From Herbiconiux sp. (GTDB lineage: Bacteria; Actinomycetota; Actinomycetes; Actinomycetales; Microbacteriaceae): a stretch of DNA of 37,109 nucleotides. Where the stretch lies: NCBI RefSeq assembly GCF_023264855.1, contig NZ_JAHFUW010000045.1, positions 1 to 37,109 of the forward strand, in the 5' to 3' direction. The notes under the pieces are model-generated. The model did no database searches. It was not told the DNA's origin and saw nothing but the letters and a program-made list of their open reading frames with translations. Both the position numbers and the translations under genes were made by a program. Shown one piece after another: positions 1-7,742 of this stretch (within the stretch, counting starts at the first letter, position 1; every line of letters starts with the position of its first letter).

Positions 1-420
1 CTGCTCGCGACCGTGCATGCGCCGCCCGCCTGGCACGCGGCGATCGGCGGGCTCGCGCAGCGGCATCCCGACCTCCCCCTCCTGCTGCACCACCAGGGCC
101 TGGCGACCACCGACGACGAGGTGGAGGCGCTGATCGCGCTGGCCGCGCATCCGAATGTCGCGGTCAAGGTGTCGGGGTTCCGGTACGTCTCGGCTACGAC
201 TCCGCCATACCCGGATGTGCGCGCCCGCCTCGAACGCGTGGCGCGGGCCTTCGGCGCCGAGCGGCTGGCCTGGGGCTCGGACTGGCCCGTCTCGACGCAG
301 CACCACTCCTATGCCGACACGATCGCCTTCGCCGACGACGCCCTCGCGTTCTTCGACGAGTCCGAGCGCGCGAGGGTGTTCGGCGGCACGATCCTCTCCC
401 TCTACCCGTGGAGCAGCTGA
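1..420 (+). CDS. Amidohydrolase family (Amidohydro_2) TIM-barrel hydrolase, C-terminal part
   Basis: The reading frame is open from base 1, so only the last 139 residues are present and the true start lies outside the window. The fragment looks like the C-terminal half of the amidohydrolase_2 family (lactonases such as 2-pyrone-4,6-dicarboxylate lactonase and fuconolactonase relatives). It shows a LLLHHQG strand with histidines, NVAVKVSGF, and the family hallmark WGSDWPV with the metal/catalytic Asp. It ends with the typical SLYPW helix after a 'RARVFGGT' segment. The stop shares one base with the next ATG (TGATG), so the two genes are translationally coupled. In sugar-lactone operons such enzymes hydrolyse the lactone made by a dehydrogenase. 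That role fits the Gfo/Idh/MocA gene downstream but is inferred. Confidence 0.82.
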   Translation: MLATVHAPPAWHAAIGGLAQRHPDLPLLLHHQGLATTDDEVEALIALAAHPNVAVKVSGFRYVSATTPPYPDVRARLERVARAFGAERLAWGSDWPVSTQHHSYADTIAFADDALAFFDESERARVFGGTILSLYPWSS

Positions 421-1577
421 TGCATCCCTTCGAGATGTCGCGCGACGACATCCGTGCCGCCGTGCGGGGCACGACGTTCATCGACGAGACCGAGACCGGG
501 GTGTCGCCCATCCGCCTCCCCCACAGCATCCGGCAGCGCGGTGGCGACGAGTCGATCGAGCGGATGGCCTCCCAGACCGCGGGGATCCGGCTCGAAGTGC
601 TGACCGCCGCGAGCGTCGTCTCGGTGGAGGCGCTGCTGACCCGGAGCTTCCCGGCGGCCGTGCCCGACGACGCCCGGCCGGCCGTTCTGGTCGCGGTGGT
701 CGACGGATGCGAGACCGACCGGAAGGCGTTTCTGAACGGGCCGATCCTGCGGCAGCTCCCCACCGGCCGCCTCGAGCGGGTCGAGGGAACGGTCTCGATC
801 GCCGAGCTCTCCCTCGGCGAACCCACGGGCCGCCCTCGCGTCGTCGAGATCTGGCTGCCGCAGGTGAGCGCCACGGAGATCCGTTCCGTGCGCGCCGACG
901 CGCCGCTGCAGCCGGCTCCCGCCAGAACGCGCCCGCGCTGGACGCACTACGGCAGTTCCATCAGCCACTCCGCCGAGGCCGACGGCCCCACGCGCACCTG
1001 GACCGGCCTCGCGGCACTCGCGCTCGACTGGGACCTCACGAACCTCGGGTTCGGGGGCCAGGCGATGATCGATCCCTTCGTGGCGCGCGTGATCCGCGAC
1101 CGGCCGAGCGAGCTGATCACGCTCAAGATCGGCACCAATCCCGTCAACGCCGATGCCCTCCGCACGCGCACCTTCGCTCCCGCGGTACACGGGTTCCTAG
1201 ACACCATCCGCGAGGGGCAGCCCGAGACGCCTCTCGTCGTCATCTCGCCCGTGACGCTGCCGATGCACGAGACCACACCCGGGCCCACCGTGGTCGGACC
1301 CGACGGCCACCTGACCGGAACGCCCGACGCCGGCGACCGCCCGGGCGTGCTCACGCTCTCGTACGTGCGACCGGCGCTCGAGCGCATCGTCGCCGAGCGT
1401 GCCGACCCCGCCCTGTACTACCTCGACGGGCGGTGCCTGCTCGGCCCCGAAGACGCGCATCACCTGCACGATCGACTCCACCCCGACGCCGAGGGGTACG
1501 CCCTGATGGGCCGGCGCTTCGTCGAGATCGCGCGCGACGCCGCCTGGGCGCCGCAGAACACGAACACCGGAGAGTGA
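420..1577 (+). CDS. SGNH/GDSL-type esterase with N-terminal beta domain
   Basis: 385 residues. The C-terminal half carries SGNH blocks: HYGSSIS (block I, nucleophile Ser, with GSS instead of the usual GDS), LGFGGQ (block II Gly), KIGTNPVNA (block III, GxN) and DRLHPDAEGY (block V, Asp-x-x-His). The first ~170 residues are a beta-rich domain like the N-terminal carbohydrate-binding or jelly-roll domain of actinobacterial SGNH esterases. No signal peptide is visible, so a cytoplasmic esterase or deacylase acting on an acylated sugar or small ester is likely. I chose ATG 420 because it overlaps the upstream stop (TGATG). An in-frame GTG at 408 would add four residues (MEQL) inside the upstream gene. 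The substrate is unknown. Confidence 0.85.
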   Translation: MHPFEMSRDDIRAAVRGTTFIDETETGVSPIRLPHSIRQRGGDESIERMASQTAGIRLEVLTAASVVSVEALLTRSFPAAVPDDARPAVLVAVVDGCETDRKAFLNGPILRQLPTGRLERVEGTVSIAELSLGEPTGRPRVVEIWLPQVSATEIRSVRADAPLQPAPARTRPRWTHYGSSISHSAEADGPTRTWTGLAALALDWDLTNLGFGGQAMIDPFVARVIRDRPSELITLKIGTNPVNADALRTRTFAPAVHGFLDTIREGQPETPLVVISPVTLPMHETTPGPTVVGPDGHLTGTPDAGDRPGVLTLSYVRPALERIVAERADPALYYLDGRCLLGPEDAHHLHDRLHPDAEGYALMGRRFVEIARDAAWAPQNTNTGE

Positions 1578-2479
1578 GCAACACCGTGTCACGACGAGAA
1601 CGCCTGGCCATCAACCCGCTGCCCTTCCTTCTGGAGGGCAGCGGACTCGACCTCTCGGCGGAGCGGCTGCACGCGAGCTTCGCCGACATCGCCCGGGCCG
1701 GCTACACGGCGGTGCACGCCGACGTGCCGCCGGGCATGACTCCGAGCGGATACGGAGCGCTGCTCGCCTCGCACGGACTCCGCCCGGCGCCCGGCTACTT
1801 CGGTGGATTCTTCGATCAGCCGGAGGCCCGCGACGACGTGGTCGAGGGCGCACGCAGGCACGCTGCCGCGACGGCCGAACTGGGCGTCGACACGATGTTC
1901 ATCGCCCAGCACATGTGCGAGCTGCGCCGAGCGCGGCCGGCGATCGGGGCCGACCCATCCGCCGAGCGGGTCTCGATCATGGCCGAAGGGCTGGAGCTCG
2001 CCGCCCAGGCGGCACGAGCCGAGGGGGTGACGGCCGCGCTGCATCCGCATGTCGGCTCGTGGATCGAAGTCGAGTCCGAGGTTCGCGGGGTGCTCGATCT
2101 CACGCAGGGCGGCTCGCTGATGTTCGGCCCGGACACCGGTCACCTCGCCTTCGCGGGAATGGATCCGGTCGCGCTCGTCGCCGACCACCGCGAGCGCGTC
2201 GCGGCGATCCACCTCAAAGACCTCGACACCGCGGCGGCCGCCCGCGTGCTCGCCGAGGGCACGAGCTACTTCGACGCCACGCGCAGCGATCGCATCTGGG
2301 CGGAACCGGGTGCCGGCACACTCGACCTCGCCGGAGTGCTCGACGCACTGCCCGCCGACTTCGACGGCTGGTACGTCGTCGAAGTCGACCTGCCCAAGCA
2401 CGGCACCCCCTTCGACAGCGCCGTTCTTTCCCGCGAGAATCTGCTCGCTCTGCCCTCCTTCACGGAGGATGCCCGATGA
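1574..2479 (+). CDS. Sugar phosphate isomerase/epimerase (xylose-isomerase-like TIM barrel)
   Basis: 301 residues from GTG 1574, which overlaps the previous stop as GTGA. GTG 1586 is a second in-frame candidate. A GGAG at 1569-1572 is too close to the first and 13 bases from the second, so the start is uncertain by four codons. Family signs are the opening LAINPLPFLL, AALHPHVGSWIEVESEV (His/Glu metal ligands), FGPDTGHLAFAG (Asp/His), IHLKD, and a C-terminal WAEPGAGTLDL then YVVEVDLPK with a final Glu. This is the AP-endonuclease-2 fold of inosose dehydratase (IolE), hydroxypyruvate isomerase and 3-ketosugar isomerases. Its place between an esterase and a Gfo/Idh/MocA dehydrogenase fits a sugar or cyclitol oxidation pathway with 3-keto intermediates. 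The exact reaction is not known. Confidence 0.87.
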   Translation: MSNTVSRRERLAINPLPFLLEGSGLDLSAERLHASFADIARAGYTAVHADVPPGMTPSGYGALLASHGLRPAPGYFGGFFDQPEARDDVVEGARRHAAATAELGVDTMFIAQHMCELRRARPAIGADPSAERVSIMAEGLELAAQAARAEGVTAALHPHVGSWIEVESEVRGVLDLTQGGSLMFGPDTGHLAFAGMDPVALVADHRERVAAIHLKDLDTAAAARVLAEGTSYFDATRSDRIWAEPGAGTLDLAGVLDALPADFDGWYVVEVDLPKHGTPFDSAVLSRENLLALPSFTEDAR

Positions 2480-3543
2480 ATCGCGAACCGCTCGGAGTGG
2501 GCATCGTCGGCGCGGGCCCGGTGGTGCAGGCCATCCACCTCCCCACCCTCGCCCGGCTGCCCGACCTGTTCGCGGTGCGCTCCATCATGGACGTGAGTCC
2601 GGATGTCGCGGCCGCGGTCTCCGGCCGGATCGGGGCCGGCGCATCCGCGACTCTCGACGAGCTGCTCGCCGACGAGCGCGTGGAGGTCGTGGCGATCTGC
2701 AGCCCGAGCGCCTTCCACGCCTCCCAGGTCATCGCCGCGATGCGGGCGGGCAAGCGGGCCGTGCTCTGCGAGAAGCCGTTCGCGACCGACCGTGAGCAGG
2801 CCGAGCAGATCGCCGAGGTCAGCCGCGAGACCGGTGTGCCCGTGATCGTGGGGGCGATGCACACCTTCGATCCGGGCTGGACCGCGGCGGTGACGGAGTG
2901 GGAGTCGCTCGGGCACGAGGCGCACACGATCCGGTCGCGCGTGGTGCTTCCGCCGAACGCACGGTTCGAGACCTCGGCCACCGAGGTGCTCACCCCGCGG
3001 CCGGCATCCGGGCTTCCCGACCTCGACGATCCGTCCGTACGGGCCGGCATGGTCTCCGGGGGCGTGATGGGGCTCGCCGTGCACGATCTCCCGCTGATCC
3101 GGCGTCTCCTCCCGGCCACCGACCGCCCGGCCACCGACGACGTGGAGGTGGTGTCGGCGAGCGCCCTGTCGCCGTGGGGGTACGAGCTCGGGGCCCTGGT
3201 TCACGGTCGGCTGGTGCACGCCGTCGGCGCTCTCACCGAGCAGTGGCGCCCCACCTGGGAACTCGAGGTGCTGAGCGACACGGCGAGCATGCTGCTGGAG
3301 TTCCCGCCGTCGTACGTGCACGCCGGATCGGCCGTCGCCACGATCACGACGGGCGAGAAGACCGTGCGGTTCGGGCCGCACGCACACAACGGATACGAGG
3401 GCGAGTGGCGGGCCCTTCATGCGATCGCCTCGAGCGGATCGGCCGCCGCACCCGGCGTCGAGACGCTCATCGAGGATCTCGTGTTCGCCGTGGACCTCGC
3501 CTCGGCCGCCGCGGGCCGCGTTCGGCAGGAGGAGATCCGATGA
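2476..3543 (+). CDS. Gfo/Idh/MocA family NAD(P)-dependent oxidoreductase
   Basis: 355 residues. The Rossmann opening VGIVGAGPVVQAIHLP (residues 8-23) is followed by a DELLADERVEVVAICSPSAFH segment and the family signature CEKPFATD (EKP at 99-101, with the catalytic/nicotinamide Lys). The C-terminal half is the Gfo/Idh/MocA alpha/beta substrate domain, with GVMGLAVHDLPLIRRLL carrying a plausible catalytic His-Asp pair. ATG 2476 overlaps the previous stop (ATGA), and a strong ribosome site GGAGG at 2464-2468 sits 7 bases upstream. Members oxidise sugar or cyclitol hydroxyls, typically inositol, glucose-like sugars or 1,5-anhydro sugars. Here it probably works with the upstream isomerase. The substrate is undetermined. 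Confidence 0.92.
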   Translation: MNREPLGVGIVGAGPVVQAIHLPTLARLPDLFAVRSIMDVSPDVAAAVSGRIGAGASATLDELLADERVEVVAICSPSAFHASQVIAAMRAGKRAVLCEKPFATDREQAEQIAEVSRETGVPVIVGAMHTFDPGWTAAVTEWESLGHEAHTIRSRVVLPPNARFETSATEVLTPRPASGLPDLDDPSVRAGMVSGGVMGLAVHDLPLIRRLLPATDRPATDDVEVVSASALSPWGYELGALVHGRLVHAVGALTEQWRPTWELEVLSDTASMLLEFPPSYVHAGSAVATITTGEKTVRFGPHAHNGYEGEWRALHAIASSGSAAAPGVETLIEDLVFAVDLASAAAGRVRQEEIR

Positions 3544-4376
3544 CCGCACTGAACGCGTTGAACGGCTCGAACGCTCTGACCGTTCGCGTCGAACCGGCCG
3601 CCGGGCTTCGGGTCGCCGCGGTGACGGCGGCGCTCGCGACCCTCCCGCTCTCCTACCGGGAGGCCGGCCGTGACGCCGAGGTCGTGGTGGTCTCCGGCGA
3701 ACCCGGATGGGACGAACGAGTTCGTGCCGCGGCGCGCACCGGGGCTCGCGGCGTGCTCGTGAAAGATCCCGTCCCCCTGCCCACGGCCGCCACACTTCAG
3801 GCCGAAGTGCCTGACTGCGTCATCGTGCTGGCGGAGACCTGGGCCTCTCATCCCCTGCTGCGCAGCGCGGCGGAGCAGTTCGCCGAGCCGATCGGCCGGG
3901 CTCACCTCATCGATGCGCGCTCGGTCGAACCCGCCACGGGCCGGAGCCTCCGCGCGGTGCTGTTCGCCCAGCTCCGGGCGGTGCAGAACCTCGGGATCGG
4001 GGTAGTCTCGCTCGCGATCGCCGCCGAGACCCCCTCGTCGATCCTCGGAGTCGGCCGCTCGGCATCCGGAGCGAGGATCGCGCTCAGCGCCGCCCGCAGC
4101 GACACCTCGGACGGATCCCTCGACCTGCTCCTCGTCGGGCGCGCCGAGACGATCCGCCTCGCCCTGTCCGACAGTGGCGCGGTCCGTCCCGGTCGGGCGA
4201 TGCTCACCTCGGAGGCCGACGCGCACGAGCTGCCGACCGCCTGGCAGAGCCCGCTCCGCACGTCACTGCTCGCTCTGCACGACGCGCTCTCGACCGGGAC
4301 TCCGACCGACCAGCTGCGGGAGTTCACCGAGGCGGCCGTGCTGCTGGACCCCGGCGCAGGACCTTCCGCCGGGTGA
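3540..4376 (+). CDS. Unrecognised protein, last gene of the sugar-catabolism operon
   Basis: 278 residues from ATG 3540, overlapping the dehydrogenase stop (ATGA), with a GGAGGAGAT-like ribosome site just upstream. I do not recognise a named family. The order of elements resembles an oxidoreductase without its cofactor loop: LRVAAVTAALATLPLSYREAG, an AEVVVVSG strand, 'ARTGARGVLVKDPVPLP' (where a Gfo/Idh/MocA protein would carry 'aGkHVlvEKPla'), DCVIVLAETWASHP, and a late section reading like the beta-sheet half (GSLDLLLVGRAETIRLALS). No GxGxxG, no EKP, no signal peptide and no membrane segment. It may be a divergent, cofactor-less Gfo/Idh/MocA relative acting as a partner subunit. That is inference. 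Coding style matches its neighbours and there is no sign of decay. Confidence 0.8.
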   Translation: MTALNALNGSNALTVRVEPAAGLRVAAVTAALATLPLSYREAGRDAEVVVVSGEPGWDERVRAAARTGARGVLVKDPVPLPTAATLQAEVPDCVIVLAETWASHPLLRSAAEQFAEPIGRAHLIDARSVEPATGRSLRAVLFAQLRAVQNLGIGVVSLAIAAETPSSILGVGRSASGARIALSAARSDTSDGSLDLLLVGRAETIRLALSDSGAVRPGRAMLTSEADAHELPTAWQSPLRTSLLALHDALSTGTPTDQLREFTEAAVLLDPGAGPSAG

Positions 4377-4399
4377 TCGCCCCGGGGTGGTCACCGCAG

Positions 4400-4429
4400 G
4401 GTGATCGGCTCAGAGGTGATCGCCTCAGA
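4400..4429. repeat. Two adjacent 15-base repeats at the end of the glyoxalase-fold gene
   Basis: GGTGATCGGCTCAGA (4400-4414) is followed directly by GGTGATCGCCTCAGA (4415-4429), with 14 of 15 bases identical. A further GGTGATCGCC occurs at 4372-4381, inside the end of the upstream gene. The second copy contains the reverse-strand stop codon of the next gene. It looks like a small tandem duplication between two convergent genes. No clear terminator hairpin is seen. Confidence 0.7.
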
Positions 4430-4817
4430 TCGAGCGCTGGTCGCGGCGCAGCGGGTGGTCGTCGGGAATCTGCACCAGCACGATCGGCACGCCGTCCGGA
4501 TCGGCGATCCAGGCCTCCACGAGCCCCCACGGCTCCACCTCGGGCGGCCGGATGATGGCGTGCCCGAGCACCACCAGGCGCGTGATCTCCGCCCGCACAT
4601 CGCGCACCTGGATCCACAGGGCCAGGCCTTCGCGCGAACCCGGGCCGCCCGATCCGGAGACCTCGAGCAGCCCGTTGCCGAGGAAGAAGACCAGCCCGGG
4701 GTGCTCACCCTCGCCGAATTCGCGCATCACCGCGAGCCCGAGCTCGTCGCGGTAGAAGCGGTGGCTGCGGGCGAGGTCGGTGGGGCGCAGGAGGATGCGG
4801 CTGCTGAGGACGTCCAT
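4425..4817 (-). CDS. Glyoxalase/bleomycin-resistance fold (VOC) protein
   Basis: 130 residues. It has the vicinal-oxygen-chelate pattern: SSRILLRPTDLARSHRFYRDELGL at the start (first beta strand and helix), then GLVFFLGNGLLEVSG, LALWIQVRDVRAEI and the second-half signature PWGLVEAWIADPDGVPIVLVQIP, where Glu/Asp are candidate metal ligands. The length equals a single-subunit VOC protein that dimerises. Possible roles are a lyase, dioxygenase or drug-binding protein, and sequence alone does not decide. A CAGAAT box lies exactly six bases before the ATG and no Shine-Dalgarno is present, so the transcript may be leaderless. It is convergent with the sugar operon and divergent from the nuclease gene. 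Confidence 0.88.
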   Translation of the reverse strand: MDVLSSRILLRPTDLARSHRFYRDELGLAVMREFGEGEHPGLVFFLGNGLLEVSGSGGPGSREGLALWIQVRDVRAEITRLVVLGHAIIRPPEVEPWGLVEAWIADPDGVPIVLVQIPDDHPLRRDQRSI

Positions 4818-4898
4818 GGCGCGATTCTGCCGCACCGGGCGCCCGATGTCGCGCGATGCCGGCCCGGGCGGCGGGAATTCACACGCGCGTCGGTAACC

Positions 4899-4934
4899 GG
4901 GATGGGCGCCGGGGTGGGCGCCGGGGTGGACGAT
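4899..4934. repeat. 12-bp tandem repeat (about 2.8 copies) upstream of the nuclease gene
   Basis: Units ggGATGGGCGCC (4899-4910), GGGGTGGGCGCC (4911-4922) and the degenerate GGGGTGGACGAT (4923-4934) lie in the 144-base gap between two divergent genes. They end 27 bases before the nuclease ATG, around its expected promoter. This may be slippage-prone spacing DNA. No regulatory role is shown. Confidence 0.75.
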
Positions 4935-4961
4935 GTCGCACGGTGGTGCTCGAATGAGGAC

Positions 4962-5843
4962 ATGACACAGGCTCCGGATGCCGGCACCACCGCCGCTGCG
5001 AACGCGCCCGCCACGGGGCCGGGGTTCGACCCTGGCTTCCTGGGCGTCGAGTGCCCGCTGCCGGCGCCCGGCGCGGGGCGGAGCATCCGTACCCTCCCTT
5101 ACACGCACTTCAGCGTGCTGCTGGATGCCGAGCGGCGGCTGGCCGCGGCCACCGGGGTGAACATCGACGGGCGGTTGCTGACCGACCTGGCCCGCGGCGA
5201 CGACTGGCACCTCGACCCGCGGGTGCCGGCCGACGAGCAGGCCGGCCCCGAGCTCTACGCCCGGAACGACCTCGATCGCGGCCACCTGGTGCGGCGGCGC
5301 GACCCCGTGTGGGGCACGGCCGCCGTGGCCGAGCGGGCGAACACCGACACCTTCGCCTACACCAACGCCGCCCCGCAGGCCGCGGAGTTCAACCAGTCGA
5401 AAAAGCTCTGGAACGGCCTCGAAGACCACGTGATCGCCTACGCCGAGGCCAACCTGCTGAAGCTCAGCGTGTTCACCGGGCCCGTGTTCGATGCGTCCGA
5501 CCCGGTGTATCGCGGCATCCGGATCCCGCAGCGGTTCTGGAAGGTCGCCGCCTGGTTCGACACCCAGCGCGACGGTCTCGCTGCGGCCGGCTTCCTGCTG
5601 GAGCAGACCGCGCAGCTGTCCGGCATCGACCTCGAGTCCGCGACGAGCGCGCAGGCCACGGCACCGGATGCCGTACCGCCGCTCGGCCCGTTCCGCACCT
5701 TCCAGCTGCCGGTCACCGACATCGCGCACGCCACCGACCTCGCCATGCCGGCGCTCGTGACCGCCGACGTGTATCTGCCGCCGCTGGCCGCCGCCGGCCG
5801 GCGCCGCGTGCGGCTCGAGCACTACGGGCAGGTGCGACTGTGA
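4962..5843 (+). CDS. DNA/RNA non-specific endonuclease (beta-beta-alpha-Me, DRGH type)
   Basis: 293 residues. The NucA/Serratia-type nuclease signature DRGH sits at residues 105-108 (NDLDRGHLVRRRD), with H108 as the expected general base. It is followed by the Asn-bearing FAYTNAAPQAAEFNQSKKLWNGLED, where the family binds Mg2+, and by VFTGPVF and FWKVAAWF strands. Members cut DNA and RNA without sequence preference and are usually exported. No signal peptide is visible here: the first 30 residues are an Ala/Pro/Thr-rich tail, so the enzyme may be cytoplasmic or exported by another route. No immunity gene is recognisable beside it. ATG 4962 was chosen because homology begins soon after it. A TCGAAT box lies six bases upstream, consistent with a leaderless start. 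Confidence 0.9.
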   Translation: MTQAPDAGTTAAANAPATGPGFDPGFLGVECPLPAPGAGRSIRTLPYTHFSVLLDAERRLAAATGVNIDGRLLTDLARGDDWHLDPRVPADEQAGPELYARNDLDRGHLVRRRDPVWGTAAVAERANTDTFAYTNAAPQAAEFNQSKKLWNGLEDHVIAYAEANLLKLSVFTGPVFDASDPVYRGIRIPQRFWKVAAWFDTQRDGLAAAGFLLEQTAQLSGIDLESATSAQATAPDAVPPLGPFRTFQLPVTDIAHATDLAMPALVTADVYLPPLAAAGRRRVRLEHYGQVRL

Positions 5844-5868
5844 GCGGCCGCACGACGGTGGGCCGCTC

Positions 5869-6387
5869 ATGACCGGGGCCCAGACGGCCCTCGTGGTGGT
5901 GGCACTGCTGACCGCCGTCTCGGCGCTCGGCGCGGCGGTCGTGGGCGGCGTGTTCTTCGCCTTCTCCGGCTTCGTGATGCGCGGGCTCGGGCAGGTCTCC
6001 CCAGCCGCCGGCCTCGAGGCGATGCAGGCGATCAACGTGACCGCCGTACGGCCTCCCCTGATGATCACCCTGTTCGGGACGGTGCTCACCGGCCTCGCCG
6101 CCTGCGTACTGCTGGCAGTGAACGACGCCGGGCACGCCCTCTGGTGGGGGTTCGCCGGCGAGGTCGTGTATCTCGCCGCGGTGATCGTGCTGACGGTGGG
6201 ATTCCACGTTCCGCGCAACAACCGGATCGCGACGCTCGACCCGCGTGAACCGGCCTCGGTCGCCGAGTGGAGCCGCTACCTCGCCGAGTGGACCCGGGGC
6301 AACCACGTGCGCGCGGCCGGCGGCGTCGTGGCCTCGGTGCTGTTCGGGATCGCGACCGTGCTGACCGCCACCGCCATCGGGTGGTGA
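5869..6387 (+). CDS. DUF1772 (anthrone-oxygenase-like) integral membrane protein
   Basis: 172 residues with four hydrophobic helices (about residues 7-36, 62-85, 90-115 and 148-170). The C-terminal family signature reads VPRNNRIATLDP ... WSRYLAEWTRGNHVRAAGG. DUF1772 proteins are small bacterial membrane proteins distantly related to fungal anthrone oxygenases, and most have no known function. It starts 25 bases after the nuclease stop on the same strand with a weak GGTGGG ribosome site. There is no evidence of a functional link to the nuclease. Confidence 0.88.
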   Translation: MTGAQTALVVVALLTAVSALGAAVVGGVFFAFSGFVMRGLGQVSPAAGLEAMQAINVTAVRPPLMITLFGTVLTGLAACVLLAVNDAGHALWWGFAGEVVYLAAVIVLTVGFHVPRNNRIATLDPREPASVAEWSRYLAEWTRGNHVRAAGGVVASVLFGIATVLTATAIGW

Positions 6388-6470
6388 AGTGCGTCTGGTG
6401 AGGCGCGCCTGGCGAAGGCTCGTCGAGTCGACCTCGGCACGGTGTCGGGGGCGGACGGCATACTGAGCGC

Positions 6471-7742
6471 ATGACACCTCCGGGCAGCACCTCCGCGATG
6501 GGCAGCCGCGCGGCGCGCGAACTGCTGCGGCTGCGGGCCGCCGCGCAGGGGATCGGGCGGTCGCGCACCACGGCACCGGGCGCGGGGGCGTCGGGCGCAC
6601 TCGGGGCCCCAGGCGCATCCGGGGCACCGGGCGCATCCGGGGCACCGGAGGCATCTCGGGCCGGGGCCATCACGGCGGCCGTCTCGAACCTGTTGGCCGT
6701 TCAGGCCCAGGATTTCGGGCAGGCGAGCTGGGCGCTGGGGCTGCGCGCCCCCGGATCGACGCGAGGCGACCTCGTCGAAGCGCTCGACTCGGCGGCGGTC
6801 GTTCGTTCGTGGCCGATGCGCGGAACCCTGCACTTCTGCACGCCCGGCGACCTTCGGATGATGCTCTCGATCACGGCCGCCCGCACCGTGCAGAGCACCG
6901 GCGCCCGCCACCGCCAGCTCGGCATCGACGACGCCCTGGTGGCGCGGGCCGAACACATCGCGCGCGGCGCGCTCACCGGCGGTGGATCGCTCACCCGGGA
7001 CGAGTACTTCGGTCTTCTGAAGGCCGAGGGCATCGACCCGGGCGGCCAGCGCGGCGTGCACCTCATCTGGCTGCTCGCGCACGCCGGAGTGTTGTGCTGG
7101 GGGCCGGCCCGGGGAACCGGGCAGGCGATGGTGCTGCTCGACGAGTGGGCCCCGGCCACCCGCGAGCCCGACCGCGACGAGGCGCTCGGCGAGTTCGTGC
7201 TGCGGTATTTCACCGGGCACGGGCCCGCCACCCTCGACGACTTCTGCTGGTGGTCGAAGGTGACCGTCGCCGACGCGAAGCGCGGGCTCGCCCGCGTGCG
7301 CGATCGGCTGAGCACGCTGGAGCTCGGCGACGAGACGTACTACCTCACAGGCTCTGATGCGGGCGAGCCGAGCGGTCCGGATGGCCTGAGCGGCGCCGGC
7401 CCTACGGCGGCGCCGCGACTGCCCGCCACCGTGGCGCTGCCCGGCTTCGACGAGTACCTGCTCGGCTATCGCCGCCGAACGCCCGCGCTGCCGGAGCAGT
7501 TCGCCGAGCGCATCGTGCCCGGCAACAACGGCATCTTCCTGCCCATGCTCGTCTCGCACGGCACGATCGTCGGCACCTGGAAGCGATCGATCGGAGCGAA
7601 GTCCGTCACGGTGACGCTGGAGCCGTTCGGCGTTCTGAGCGACACGGAGCGACGCGGTTTCGAACGCGACCTGGGCCGCTACGCGCGCTTTCTCGGCCTC
7701 CCGCTGCGGATGGCGACGCCGGGAAAGATGGTGGCGCCGTGA
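6471..7742 (+). CDS. AlkZ/YcaQ-like winged-helix DNA glycosylase (HTH_42)
   Basis: 423 residues. It matches the HTH_42 winged-helix family: LLAVQAQDFGQASWALGLRAPG contains the glycosylase QxQ motif (Q78, Q80). It is followed by VRSWPMRGTLHFCTPGDLRMML, GPATLDDFCWWSKVT, LPGFDEYLLGYRRR and a final beta region around GTWKR. Characterised members (E. coli YcaQ, Streptomyces AlkZ) remove bulky alkylated bases and unhook interstrand crosslinks, leaving abasic sites. An Ala/Gly/Pro/Ser low-complexity insert (about residues 36-62) comes from an 18-bp tandem repeat. A CATACT box lies six bases before the ATG, suggesting a leaderless start. The downstream gene overlaps by four bases (GTGA), so they are cotranslated. 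Confidence 0.88.
   Translation: MTPPGSTSAMGSRAARELLRLRAAAQGIGRSRTTAPGAGASGALGAPGASGAPGASGAPEASRAGAITAAVSNLLAVQAQDFGQASWALGLRAPGSTRGDLVEALDSAAVVRSWPMRGTLHFCTPGDLRMMLSITAARTVQSTGARHRQLGIDDALVARAEHIARGALTGGGSLTRDEYFGLLKAEGIDPGGQRGVHLIWLLAHAGVLCWGPARGTGQAMVLLDEWAPATREPDRDEALGEFVLRYFTGHGPATLDDFCWWSKVTVADAKRGLARVRDRLSTLELGDETYYLTGSDAGEPSGPDGLSGAGPTAAPRLPATVALPGFDEYLLGYRRRTPALPEQFAERIVPGNNGIFLPMLVSHGTIVGTWKRSIGAKSVTVTLEPFGVLSDTERRGFERDLGRYARFLGLPLRMATPGKMVAP
6612..6647 (+). repeat. 18-bp tandem repeat, two exact copies, inside the AlkZ-like gene
   Basis: GGCGCATCCGGGGCACCG occurs at 6612-6629 and again at 6630-6647, with degenerate copies on both sides. It encodes a Gly-Ala-Ser-Gly-Ala-Pro linker. 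The unit length keeps the frame, so copy-number change would only alter linker length. Confidence 0.85.

Noticed and set aside
155-1573. Upstream extension of the isomerase frame, giving a 774-residue protein
   Set aside because: The first ~470 residues are Arg/Pro-rich without fold features and run across the amidohydrolase and esterase genes in another frame. Recognisable protein begins near 1574, where the GTGA overlap lies.
5840-5868. GTG at 5840 overlapping the nuclease stop as start of the DUF1772 protein
   Set aside because: It is in a different frame from the DUF1772 gene. The correct start is ATG 5869.
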